A stretch of 64,000 nt of DNA from assembly GCF_002101705.1 (NCBI RefSeq), contig NZ_LQPC01000027.1, positions 124,001 through 188,000 of the forward strand, given 5' to 3'. The notes below the pieces were generated by a model. The model ran no database searches and was not told the origin of the DNA. It saw nothing but the letters and a program-made list of their open reading frames with translations. Source of the stretch: Mycolicibacterium iranicum. GTDB taxonomy: Bacteria; Actinomycetota; Actinomycetes; Mycobacteriales; Mycobacteriaceae. Position 1 is the first letter of the stretch. Every line of letters starts with the position of its first letter. Below, in pieces: positions 16,948-26,475 of this stretch. The translations under genes and the position numbers were made by a program.

Positions 16948-18975
16948 ATGCGCGTCGCCCGCCTGCTCAGCATGCTGCTCGCCGTCGTGGTCGTCGGACT
17001 TCTGTGCGCGCCGGGAGCCTCGGCCGAGCCGCCGTTCCGCGTGCCCGACTACGTGACCGACCGGGCCGACGTGCTCTCGCCCGAGGGGCTCATCCAGGTC
17101 GAGGACGCGCTGACGCAGCTCTACGACGAGCAGCGTGTCCGGCTGTGGGTGGTCTACGTCGACTCCTTCGGCCAGAGCGCACCGGGCTGGGCGCGAACCA
17201 CCATGCAGCTCAGCGACTTCGGTGACCGCGACGCCCTGTTGGCGATCGCGACGAGCGAACGGGCCTACGCGTTCCAGGTGCCTGCAGCGATCATGCCTCA
17301 GAGTGCGGCGCAGTCCCTGCAGACCAATGTCATCGAGCCGGCGCTACGTAGCGGCGATTTCGCGGGTGCGGCCGTCGCAGCCGCCGACGGGATCGACACC
17401 TCGGCGACGTCGGGGCCGTCGTCGGGCGGTGGGATGTCGTGGCTGACACTGCTCGTCATCTTTGCCCTGTTGGGCGCGGCAATGATCGTGCTGTGGTTGT
17501 GGTCGCGCCGGCGTCGACGCCGGTTGCGCGCAGCGCAGTTCGAGGCCGCGCGGCGCGTCGACCCTGCGGACCCGAACGCGCTGGCGTCCGTGCCGTTGGA
17601 TGCGCTCGACGATCTGAGCAAGGCGATCGTCGTCGACGTGGACAACGCAGTGCGCACCAGCGAGGGTGAACTTGCTTTGGCCGTCGAGGAGTTCGGCGCC
17701 GACCGAACGGCGCCGTTCACCCGCGCGGTCGACAACGCTCGCACAGCGTTGGCGCAGGCGTTCAACGTGCGACAAATCCTGGATGACGCCGTACCGGAAA
17801 CTGTGCAGCAACGTCGCGATCTGCTGACCCGGTCCATCGTGGCCGCCGCCCGCGCCGACGACGAATTGGAGGCCCAGGGCGAGGCGTTCGAGAAGCTTCG
17901 CGACCTCGTCATCAACGCGCCGACCCGGCTCGACGGCCTGACCCAGCAGATGGTCGATCTGACCGCGCGGCTCGGTCCGGCCGAACAGGCACTCGCCGCG
18001 CTGCACACCCAGTTCGATGCGGCCGCGCTGGCCTCGGTGGCCGACAATATCGCCACCGCCAAGGAGCGTCTGACGTTCGCTGACCAAACCATCAGCGCCG
18101 CAAGGGCTCTGGTGGCCCGCCCGGCGGGTCAGCAGATGGGTCTCGTCGACGCGGTCCGGGCCGCCGAGTCGTCGCTCGGACAGGCCAGGATGCTGCTCGA
18201 TGCGATCGATTCGGTGGGCAGCGACATCAACCGGGCGGTGGCCTCGCTACCCGCGGCTATTGCCGACATCCAGAACGGTATCGCCGCTGCAACAACACAA
18301 CTGCAGCAGGCGAACAGCGCACGCCGGGCAGAGCTCGAGGTGGCGCGCGACGCGGCGAGCAAGGCCGTCGCCGATGCGCAGCACTCAGGCAACTCGGATC
18401 CGCTCGGCGCCTTCACCCGGCTGACGAAGGCCGACGCAGACCTCGATCTACTGCTGGCTAGCGTCGCCGAAGAGCGCGCCGCGGTGGAGCGGATGAGCCG
18501 CGCCTACGACCAGGCGCTGATGACCGCGCAGTCGCGGGTGCGCGGTGTCTCGGATTTCATCGACACCCGCCGCGGCAGCATCGGACCCGAGGCGCGCACG
18601 CGGCTGGCCGAGGCGGTCCGGCAACTGCAGGCCGCCCAGGACAAGAAGGAGACCAACCTCAGCGAGGCCATCGCACACGCCAACGGCGCGTCAACCCTTG
18701 CCGCACAGGCACAATCGTTGGCCAACAACGACGTCAACGCCGCCCAGCAGCACTTCGGCGGATGGGGTGGCGGAGGCGGCACCTGGGGTGGCGGCGGTTC
18801 CGACATGGGAGCGGTGATCGGCGGCATCCTGATCGGCAACATCCTCGGCAGCGCGATGCGGGGCGGTTTCGGCGGCGGCTTCGGCGGCGGGCGCGGCCTG
18901 GGCCGGCCGTCGTCGTTCGGGGGCGCGTCGCGGTCGTCGGGCCGCAGCTACAGCGGAGGCGGCGGCCGCTTCTAG
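16948..18975 (+). CDS. TPM-domain membrane protein (Rv2345-like)
   Basis: The 675-residue protein has a signal-like hydrophobic N terminus (LLSMLLAVVVVGLLCAPGASA). A TPM domain follows (PDYVTDRADVLSPEGLIQVE to about residue 150), a fold found in envelope-stress and photosystem-repair proteins. A transmembrane span (LTLLVIFALLGAAMIVLWLW, about 165-185) with a basic stop (SRRRRRR) comes next, then roughly 400 residues of Ala/Gln/Glu-rich helix likely to form coiled coils. The C terminus is Gly-rich (WGGGGGTWGGGG; FGGGFGGGRGLG) and contains a second short hydrophobic segment (AVIGGILIGNIL). The TPM domain should face the outside and the coiled coil the cytoplasm. Function in mycobacteria is unproven. 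Confidence 0.82.
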   Translation: MRVARLLSMLLAVVVVGLLCAPGASAEPPFRVPDYVTDRADVLSPEGLIQVEDALTQLYDEQRVRLWVVYVDSFGQSAPGWARTTMQLSDFGDRDALLAIATSERAYAFQVPAAIMPQSAAQSLQTNVIEPALRSGDFAGAAVAAADGIDTSATSGPSSGGGMSWLTLLVIFALLGAAMIVLWLWSRRRRRRLRAAQFEAARRVDPADPNALASVPLDALDDLSKAIVVDVDNAVRTSEGELALAVEEFGADRTAPFTRAVDNARTALAQAFNVRQILDDAVPETVQQRRDLLTRSIVAAARADDELEAQGEAFEKLRDLVINAPTRLDGLTQQMVDLTARLGPAEQALAALHTQFDAAALASVADNIATAKERLTFADQTISAARALVARPAGQQMGLVDAVRAAESSLGQARMLLDAIDSVGSDINRAVASLPAAIADIQNGIAAATTQLQQANSARRAELEVARDAASKAVADAQHSGNSDPLGAFTRLTKADADLDLLLASVAEERAAVERMSRAYDQALMTAQSRVRGVSDFIDTRRGSIGPEARTRLAEAVRQLQAAQDKKETNLSEAIAHANGASTLAAQAQSLANNDVNAAQQHFGGWGGGGGTWGGGGSDMGAVIGGILIGNILGSAMRGGFGGGFGGGRGLGRPSSFGGASRSSGRSYSGGGGRF

Positions 18976-19000
18976 GGCGGCGGCGACTTGCCCACCTGCC

Positions 19001-19129
19001 CCGCGAGCGCGCGTGTCAGCCCGCCGACACACCGCTATCGGTGCGAATACTGGCACGGTCATCGGCAGCGAGCGCGCGCGAAAGCACGCCAAACACCGCG
19101 TGCCGCTGTGCAGACACGCGCGCTCGCGG
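19001..19129. repeat. 17-bp perfect inverted repeat enclosing a structured 95-bp spacer
   Basis: CCGCGAGCGCGCGTGTC (19001-19017) and GACACGCGCGCTCGCGG (19113-19129) are exact reverse complements. Inside lie a third partial copy (GCGAGCGCGCGCG near 19068-19080) and a small hairpin GCACGC-N8-GCGTGC (19084-19103). It occupies the whole gap between the convergent TPM and glyS genes, so it may terminate both. The arms look like a dispersed mycobacterial intergenic repeat, which is inference. Confidence 0.75.
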
Positions 19130-19135
19130 TGCGGG

Positions 19136-20527
19136 TTAGCAGCCCTTGAGGCGGGTCGCCAGGTAGTTGCTCACCTCGGTGATGGCCACGCGCTCCTGCG
19201 TCATCGCGTCGCGCTCGCGGATCGTGACGGCGTGATCCTCCAGCGAGTCGAAGTCCAGCGTCACGCAGTACGGTGTGCCGATCTCGTCCTGGCGGCGGTA
19301 GCGGCGACCGATGGCACCGGCGTCGTCGAACTCGACGTTCCACGACGTGCGCAACTCGGCGGCAAGATCACGGGCCTTCGGCGACAGGTCGGCATGGCGC
19401 GACAGCGGTAGCACCGCAGCCTTGACGGGCGCCAGTCGTGGATCGAGCTTCAAGACGGTGCGCTTGTCGACGCCGCCTTTGGCGTTCGGTGCCTCATCCT
19501 CGTGATAGGCGTCGACCAGGAATGCCATCAGCGAGCGCGTCAGGCCGGCTGCCGGTTCGATGACATACGGCACGAACCGAGTGTCGTTGGCCTGATCGTA
19601 GAACGACAGATCGACACCGGAATGCTTTGCGTGCGTGGATAAGTCGAAGTCAGTGCGGTTGGCGATACCCTCCAGCTCACCCCACGGGTTGCCCGCGAAA
19701 CCGAACTTGTACTCGATGTCGGTGGTACCCGCCGAGTAGTGCGACAGCTTTTCCAGCGGGTGCTCGTAGAGCCGCAGATTCTCCGGGTTGATGCCCAGAT
19801 CGATGTACCACTGCAGCCGCGTGTCGATCCAGTACCGGTGCCACTCCGGCGCTGTCGACGGCTCGACGAAGAACTCCATCTCCATCTGTTCGAACTCGCG
19901 GGTGCGGAAGATGAAGTTGCCCGGGGTGATCTCGTTGCGGAAGCTCTTACCGATCTGGCCGATACCGAACGGCGGCTTCTTGCGCGCGGTCGTCACCACG
20001 TTGGCGAAGTTGACGAAGATGCCCTGCGCAGTCTCGGGTCGCAGGTAGTGCAGCCCCTCCTCGGTCTCGATCGGGCCGAGGTAGGTCTTGAGCATCATGT
20101 TGAAGTCGCGCGGTTCCGTCCACTGGCCTTTGGTCCCGCAGTCGGGGCACACGATGTCGTCCATCGGCACCGCGTCCGGGTCCTGGAGACCCTTCTTCTG
20201 CGCGTACGCCTCCTGCATGTGATCCTGCCGGTGGCGCTTGTGGCAGTTCAGGCATTCGACCAGCGGGTCGTTGAACACGTCGACATGGCCGGAGGCGACC
20301 CACACCTGACGCGGCAGGATGATCGCGCTGTCGAGGCCGACGACATCGTCGCGACCGGTGACCACCGACCGCCACCACTGCCTTTTGATGTTCTCTTTGA
20401 ACTCAACGCCCAGTGGCCCGTAATCCCAGGCAGACTTGGTGCCGCCGTAGATCTCGCCGGACTGGAAGACGAGGCCACGGCGTTTCGCCAGGTTTGCAAC
20501 GGTGTCGATGATCGATGACGGAGCCAC
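19136..20527 (-). CDS. glyS: Glycyl-tRNA synthetase (homodimeric class II)
   Basis: The 463-residue enzyme shows class II motifs: motif 1 region [13 protein letters not shown], motif 2 [24 protein letters not shown] and motif 3 [14 protein letters not shown], plus the glycine-enzyme-specific [12 protein letters not shown]. The C-terminal anticodon-binding domain runs from about 355. An insertion carries a zinc-ribbon pattern, [12 protein letters not shown]...CPDCGTKG (about residues 100-150), with four cysteines intact. The start is GTG 20527. It is divergent from smtB-zur with 86 bp between, so a zinc-sensing promoter region is shared in space. Confidence 0.96.
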   Translation of the reverse strand: MAPSSIIDTVANLAKRRGLVFQSGEIYGGTKSAWDYGPLGVEFKENIKRQWWRSVVTGRDDVVGLDSAIILPRQVWVASGHVDVFNDPLVECLNCHKRHRQDHMQEAYAQKKGLQDPDAVPMDDIVCPDCGTKGQWTEPRDFNMMLKTYLGPIETEEGLHYLRPETAQGIFVNFANVVTTARKKPPFGIGQIGKSFRNEITPGNFIFRTREFEQMEMEFFVEPSTAPEWHRYWIDTRLQWYIDLGINPENLRLYEHPLEKLSHYSAGTTDIEYKFGFAGNPWGELEGIANRTDFDLSTHAKHSGVDLSFYDQANDTRFVPYVIEPAAGLTRSLMAFLVDAYHEDEAPNAKGGVDKRTVLKLDPRLAPVKAAVLPLSRHADLSPKARDLAAELRTSWNVEFDDAGAIGRRYRRQDEIGTPYCVTLDFDSLEDHAVTIRERDAMTQERVAITEVSNYLATRLKGC

Positions 20528-20580
20528 GGGTTGACAGCGTAGCGAGGCCGGCAGTGCACCTCACGCGATATCCCCGATTG

Positions 20581-20605
20581 ACATGCACGATTGCGCATGT
20601 ATGGT
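20581..20605 (+). promoter_or_regulatory. smtB-zur promoter with ArsR-type palindrome
   Basis: ACATGC (20581-20586) and GCATGT (20595-20600) form a perfect inverted repeat with an 8-nt spacer. It abuts a -10 hexamer TATGGT (20600-20605) that ends eight bases before the smtB ATG at 20614. No Shine-Dalgarno sequence is evident, so the message is probably leaderless. SmtB of M. tuberculosis is known to repress its own smtB-zur operon when zinc is low; this is the likely site. Confidence 0.7.
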
Positions 20606-20613
20606 GACATCTA

Positions 20614-20973
20614 ATGAAAACCGTTTCCAGTATCACGGACGCGTCCGACGCCCACAACCACGGCGGCCCGGCAGCGACCGAGCTGCCGCCGCGCGCGGTT
20701 CTCGACACCGCGGGTGATCTGCTTCGGGCGCTCGCCGCGCCGGTGCGCATCGCCATCGTGTTGCAACTGCGCGAAGGAGCGCGCTGCGTCCACGAGCTGG
20801 TCGACATCCTGGACGTGCCGCAGCCCCTGGTCAGCCAGCATCTGCGCATCCTGAAGTCGGCCGGTGTCGTGGAAGGTTCACGATCAGGGCGAGAAGTGTT
20901 GTACCGCTTGGCCGATCATCACCTGACCGACATCGTGGTCGCGGCAGTGACCCATGCGGGCGAGGACGGCTGA
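20614..20973 (+). CDS. smtB: ArsR/SmtB-family zinc-responsive repressor
   Basis: The 119-residue winged-helix protein has the ArsR core LRALAAPVRIAIVLQLREG and recognition helix QPLVSQHLRILKSAGVV. Its alpha-5 metal site DHHLTDIVVAAVTHAGE keeps the D-x-H...H-x-x-E ligand set of zinc sensors of the SmtB type. A His pair near the N terminus (DAHNHGG) may add ligands. It overlaps zur by one base (TGATG), so the two zinc regulators are translationally coupled. In M. tuberculosis SmtB (Rv2358) releases DNA on zinc binding and lets zur be made when zinc is high; the same logic is expected here. Confidence 0.92.
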   Translation: MKTVSSITDASDAHNHGGPAATELPPRAVLDTAGDLLRALAAPVRIAIVLQLREGARCVHELVDILDVPQPLVSQHLRILKSAGVVEGSRSGREVLYRLADHHLTDIVVAAVTHAGEDG

Positions 20974-21373
20974 TGACGACCGAAGGCCGCGCGACGCGGC
21001 AGCGCGCCGCGATCCGCGCGCTACTGGACAAGACCAGCGACTTCCGTTCCGCCCAGGAGTTGCACGACGAATTACGCCAGCGCGGTGAGGGAGTCGGCCT
21101 GACCACGGTGTACCGCACCCTGCAGCAGATGGCGACGGCGGGCGTGCTGGACACGCTGCGCACCGACACCGGCGAATCCGTGTACCGGCGGTGCTCCGAT
21201 GACCACCATCATCATCTCGTGTGCCGGATCTGCGGCTCGACCGTCGAGATCCAGGGAGACCATGTCGAGAACTGGGCGTCCGACGTCGCAAAGGCCCACG
21301 GCTACTCCGACATCCACCACACCATCGAGATATTCGGGGTCTGCCGCAACTGCGCCGTCGCGGCGTCAGGCAA

Positions 21374-21377
<4 letters not shown>
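20973..21377 (+). CDS. zur: Zinc uptake regulator Zur (FurB)
   Basis: The 134-residue Fur-family protein has the DNA-binding half [21 protein letters not shown] and [15 protein letters not shown]. The metal site stretch [13 protein letters not shown] and a second CxxC (CRNC) near the C terminus form the structural Cys4 zinc site. Zinc-loaded Zur represses zinc uptake and alternative ribosomal protein genes. ATG 20973 overlaps the smtB stop. Its end overlaps the convergent universal stress gene by 4 bp, which marks the left edge of an accessory island. Confidence 0.94.
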
Positions 21378-22863
<1,486 letters not shown>

Positions 22864-22872
22864 GGAGGCGTC

Positions 22873-23265
22873 ATGGGATTCGCGGTATCGACGACTCTGT
22901 GTACCTCGTTCGACGATGCCCTCGCACGTACCCGCGCAGCGCTTGCGGATCAGGGTTTCGGCGTCCTGACCGAGATCGACATGCAGGCAACGTTGAAAGC
23001 CAAACTGGGCGAGGATATGGAGCGCTATGTCATTCTCGGCGCCTGCAATCCCCCGCTCGCTCACCGCGCCGTGGACATCGACCGCCAGATCGGACTCCTG
23101 CTTCCGTGCAACGTAGTCGTGCGATCCGACCGCGACGACGCAGACACTGTCATCGTCGAAGCCATGGACCCGCAGGTCCTCGTTGACGTCACCGGTGACG
23201 CGCAGCTGCGCCCCGTCGCCGACGAGGTCGCTGCCAAGCTGCGGACTGCGCTGGAATCGCTGTAA
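22873..23265 (+). CDS. DUF302-family protein
   Basis: The 130-residue protein has the DUF302 signature: GFGVLTEIDMQATLKAKL, then ILGACNPPLAHRAVDID and GLLLPCNVVV. The two cysteines in the ACNPP and LPCN motifs are the conserved residues of the family. DUF302 proteins are small alpha/beta proteins often encoded beside CsoR-family regulators, rhodaneses and sulfur enzymes; their chemistry is not settled, though cysteine-based sulfur or metal handling is plausible. A strong AAGGAGG lies before the ATG at 22873, and the gene is cotranscribed with the CstR-like regulator. Confidence 0.85.
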   Translation: MGFAVSTTLCTSFDDALARTRAALADQGFGVLTEIDMQATLKAKLGEDMERYVILGACNPPLAHRAVDIDRQIGLLLPCNVVVRSDRDDADTVIVEAMDPQVLVDVTGDAQLRPVADEVAAKLRTALESL

Positions 23266-23366
23266 GAGCCAAGACGGTGGCGCCGCTGGCTGCAGGTGTA
23301 CGTCGGGGATCCTGCTGTCGCGTTGATCGCCGCCGAAAGCGCCGGAGATCCCTGCTGGCTCTAACC

Positions 23367-23410
23367 GGGGCCGAAGGCCCCTAGACCTCTGAGAGCGCGG
23401 AACCTAGGGT
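23367..23410 (+). promoter_or_regulatory. DosR-like promoter of the antiporter transcript
   Basis: GGGGCCGAAGGCCC (23367-23380) matches the DosR core at about 10 of 14 positions. A -10 TAGGGT follows at 23405-23410, giving a start near 23417 and a box centred near -43, the same geometry as the stress-protein promoter at 22390-22432. The sequence can also fold as a GGGGCC-GAA-GGCCCC hairpin, so a terminator for the DUF302 operon is an alternative or overlapping role. Confidence 0.5.
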
Positions 23411-23438
23411 CATCAGTGGCAGCCAGACCGACACGAGG

Positions 23439-23540
23439 ATGAAAACGATGGCACCCCCCACCGAGTGCGGGAGAATTGTTGTCCGCATCGATGATTCACA
23501 GGCGGCAGGTGTTCCGGTAAACGTCGTCCGGCCGTATTGA
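23439..23540 (+). pseudogene. Universal stress protein remnant (N and C ends joined)
   Basis: This 33-codon frame (ATG 23439, with a second ATG at 23448 behind GAGG) encodes IVVRIDDSQAA immediately followed by GVPVNVVRPY and a stop. The first part matches the opening beta strand and ATP motif of USP proteins (IVVGIDGSQAA type). The second matches the end of USP domains; the neighbouring intact protein ends [10 protein letters not shown]. The roughly 120 residues between are missing in frame. It lies 13 bp before the antiporter start and downstream of a DosR-like box, so the remnant may now act as a translated leader. Confidence 0.6.
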
Positions 23541-23553
23541 TCCGACCGCGGAC

Positions 23554-25203
23554 ATGGATCTTCACCCGTTTCCGACCATTGCGATCATCCTCGCGCTCGC
23601 CACCCTGGCGGGGCTGGTGGCCACCAGGCTTCGGCAGCCGCTGATCGTGGCCTTCATTTTGGTTGGCATCCTGGTGGGCCCCGTCGGCGTCGGATGGGTG
23701 TCGGCGGACACCACCACGCAACTGTTGGCCAGACTCGGCCTGGCCATCCTGCTGTTCCTGGTGGGGTTGCGCCTGGATCTGCATATGATCCGCAGCGCCG
23801 GGCCCGTCGCGATGATCACCGGCTGCGGCCAGATGCTGCTCACTGCCGTTCTCGGCTATCTGATCGCCCTCACACTCGGAATGAGCGGCACGGCGGCGTT
23901 TTACGTAGCCGTGGCAGTGGCCTTTTCGTCGACGATCATCGTCGTGAAGCTGTTGTCCGACATGCGTGAGATGGACCAGCTGCACGGACGGATCACCCTG
24001 GGGATTCTCATCGTCCAGGACATCGTCGTCGTGGTGGTGATGATCGCGCTGACAGCTTCCGGACACGACAACGGCGACACAGGTCTGGGGGCCGGCATCC
24101 TGTCCGTGGCGCTCAAGGGCCTTGCTCTTCTTGTGGGCGTCTGGGTGCTGATGCGCTTCATCCTGCCCTGGCTGCTGCCACAGATAGCACGATCACAGGA
24201 ACTGCTCGTGCTCTTCGGTGTGGCCTATGCCGTGTCGGTCGCATCATTGAGCGAGTGGCTGGGGTTCAGTTCCGAGGTCGGCGCCTTCCTCGCGGGAGTG
24301 TCCCTGGCCAGCACCGAGTTTCGTGATGCGCTGGGAGCACGCCTGGTCAGCCTGCGCGATTTCCTGCTGTTGTTCTTCTTTCTCGACCTGGGCGCGAGGC
24401 TCGATTTCGACGAAGCGGCGAACCAGCTTGCAGCGGCAGCAGTTCTGTCGGTCTTCGTCCTGGCGGCCAAGCCGCTCATCGTCGTCGCGATCATGTCGCT
24501 GATGCGCTACCCGGTTCGCGTCAGCTTCCTCGTCGGCGTACCACTGGCTCAGATCTCCGAGTTCTCGCTGATCCTCGTTGCACTCGGCATGAGCCTAGGG
24601 CACATCGGCAATGCGACCGCGAGCCTGATCACGATCGTTGGATTGATCACGATCACCGCGTCGACATACATGACGACGTATTCACACAAGCTGTATCAGT
24701 GGTCCGGGCAATGGTTGTCGATCCTCGAGCGAAGACGTCAACGCGACCAGTTCGATCCTGGCCGTGACGACGATTTCGACGTGATCCTGTTCGGTTTGGG
24801 GCGTTTCGGAAGCCATCTCGCCGAGCGGCTGACCAGCGCAGGGCATCGGGTGTTGGGCGTCGACTTCGATCCGCACGGGGTTACCACGCATCGCCGCAAG
24901 GGGGTCGAAACAACGTTCGGCAGCGCAGAAGATCTGGCCCTGCTGGAGGCCCTGCCGCTGGACCGGGCGAAATACGTCATCAGTGCGATTCCCGCTCTGC
25001 AAACGAACCTTGCCCTGCTGCAGGGACTTCGCGAGCGGGAGTTCGCCGGCGCGGTCGCCTTGACTGCGCACACCCGCCATGATGCGGATCAACTCAGAAC
25101 GACGGGTGTCGACATCGTCCTCGAACCGTTCTCGACCGCCGCCAATACCACCTCGGAAGCCCTCCACGACCTGCTCACCGCCGACGACGACGGACCCACA
25201 TAG
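23554..25203 (+). CDS. KefB-type monovalent cation:proton antiporter with RCK domain
   Basis: The 549-residue protein has two parts. Residues 1-390 form a CPA2 antiporter membrane domain with about 12 spans, including GILIVQDIVVVVVMIALTA, whose Asp is in the conserved QD pair, and EVGAFLAGVSLAS. Residues about 405-520 form a TrkA-N/RCK nucleotide-binding domain with the Rossmann motif VILFGLGRFGSHLAERL. Such proteins exchange K+ or Na+ for H+ and are gated by NAD(H) or glutathione adducts. It follows the stress-protein remnant in the same transcript. A role in pH or redox homeostasis under hypoxia is inferred from promoter and context. Confidence 0.9.
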   Translation: MDLHPFPTIAIILALATLAGLVATRLRQPLIVAFILVGILVGPVGVGWVSADTTTQLLARLGLAILLFLVGLRLDLHMIRSAGPVAMITGCGQMLLTAVLGYLIALTLGMSGTAAFYVAVAVAFSSTIIVVKLLSDMREMDQLHGRITLGILIVQDIVVVVVMIALTASGHDNGDTGLGAGILSVALKGLALLVGVWVLMRFILPWLLPQIARSQELLVLFGVAYAVSVASLSEWLGFSSEVGAFLAGVSLASTEFRDALGARLVSLRDFLLLFFFLDLGARLDFDEAANQLAAAAVLSVFVLAAKPLIVVAIMSLMRYPVRVSFLVGVPLAQISEFSLILVALGMSLGHIGNATASLITIVGLITITASTYMTTYSHKLYQWSGQWLSILERRRQRDQFDPGRDDDFDVILFGLGRFGSHLAERLTSAGHRVLGVDFDPHGVTTHRRKGVETTFGSAEDLALLEALPLDRAKYVISAIPALQTNLALLQGLREREFAGAVALTAHTRHDADQLRTTGVDIVLEPFSTAANTTSEALHDLLTADDDGPT

Positions 25204-25211
25204 GCGAGGGG

Positions 25212-26472
25212 TCACGACGAGAGCTTTATCTCGCGGATGGCGCGCCCCTTCACTGCAGTGACCTCGAACCGGTGACCGGCGGCGTCGACATGGTCACCCG
25301 GATCAGTGGGTATCCGTCCGAGAACGCTGAGGACCAAGCCGGCGACAGTCGTGTAGTCACCACCGGGGAGCGCTGACACGTCGACCCCGACGTCCACCAG
25401 ATCGTGAATCGGGAATGAGCCCGGCAGGATTCGGCTTCCATCGGGCAGCGTCCGCACCGATCTGATGTCCTTGTCCTGCTCATCGTAGATTTCACCGACG
25501 ATCTCCTCAAGCAAATCCTCAAGGGCCACGATGCCGGCCACGCCCCCGCGTTCGGCAATGACGAGCGCGAACTGTTCGTGTTTCGCCATGAGCACTGACA
25601 GCGCGTCGGTCACGTGCAGGCTCTCGGGCAGGGACAGAATTGGCCTCGCCATGTCGGCCACCGTTCCACTCATTCCGAGCAGATCCCGCAGATGCACCAC
25701 CCCGACCGTGTCGTCCAGATCGTTCGAGGCCACCACCGGAGCGCGCGTATGTCCCGACTCGGCGAGTGCGGTACGCGCCTGTCCAACAGGCAGATCCGCC
25801 CGCAACCGGAAGACCGAAGTTCGAGGGACGACCACCTCGCGCAACGCCCGTTCATGGATCTCCAGCGCGCCGGAGATGATCCTTCGCTGCTCTACGCTCA
25901 ACCTCGTGTGGGTAGCGATCAACTCCCGCAGCTCGCCAAAAGTGGGCTCGCGCTTGCCGATAGCGGGATCGCCTCCCACCAGACGCACCACCACATCGGT
26001 CGCCTTACCCAAAGCCCACACGACAGGCCCGGCCAGTGTCGCAAGTGCACTCAGCGGCCCAGCGACCAGGACCGCCCAGCGGCGCGAATACTGCATACCC
26101 AATCGTTTGGGCGCCAGTTCACCCGCGACCAGAGTCACGGCGGTGACCAGCACCGTCACCACAGCGATACTCACCGATCCTGCGGCACTCCCCAGAAGCA
26201 CCAGCCGATCGGCCAGCGGTTCAGCCAGAGATACCGCGGCCGCGGCCGATTCAAAGAACCCCGCCCGGGATGCCGAGCTGCACAGTCCCGAGAAGGCGAT
26301 TGGGGTCACGCGCCAGGTTCACCACGAGCAGGTCTCGGCGGCCGCCGCGCCGCTCAAGCTCCCTCAGCTGACCCTCTGCAAGCGAGATGAACGCCGCTTC
26401 GCTGCCTGAGAGCACACCGTTCAGCAAGATCAGGGAGGACACCAGCGCGAGGTCGAACCAGTACCCGTCCAC
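25212..26472 (-). pseudogene. CNNM/CorC-family CBS protein, interrupted by a +1 frameshift
   Basis: The first 70 residues (GTG 26472, minus strand) encode LILLNGVLSGSEAAFISLAEG and go on to GTVQLGIPGGVL and a stop. The match continues without loss in another frame (AGFFESAAAAVSLAEPLADR) through the DUF21 membrane domain, two CBS domains and a CorC_HlyC tail ending IREIKLSS at 25212. Removing one C from the run at 26259-26262 restores one frame of about 419 codons. CNNM/CorC proteins export Mg2+ or modulate ion transport. The start lies 3 bp after the kinase stop, so the genes are coupled. The break is either a recent mutation or a sequencing error in a homopolymer. Confidence 0.8.
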
Positions 26473-26475
26473 GCG

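Noticed and set aside
26259..26262. Programmed ribosomal frameshift in the CNNM gene
   Set aside because: No slippery heptamer, upstream Shine-Dalgarno-like stimulator or downstream structure is obvious; mutation or sequencing error is simpler.
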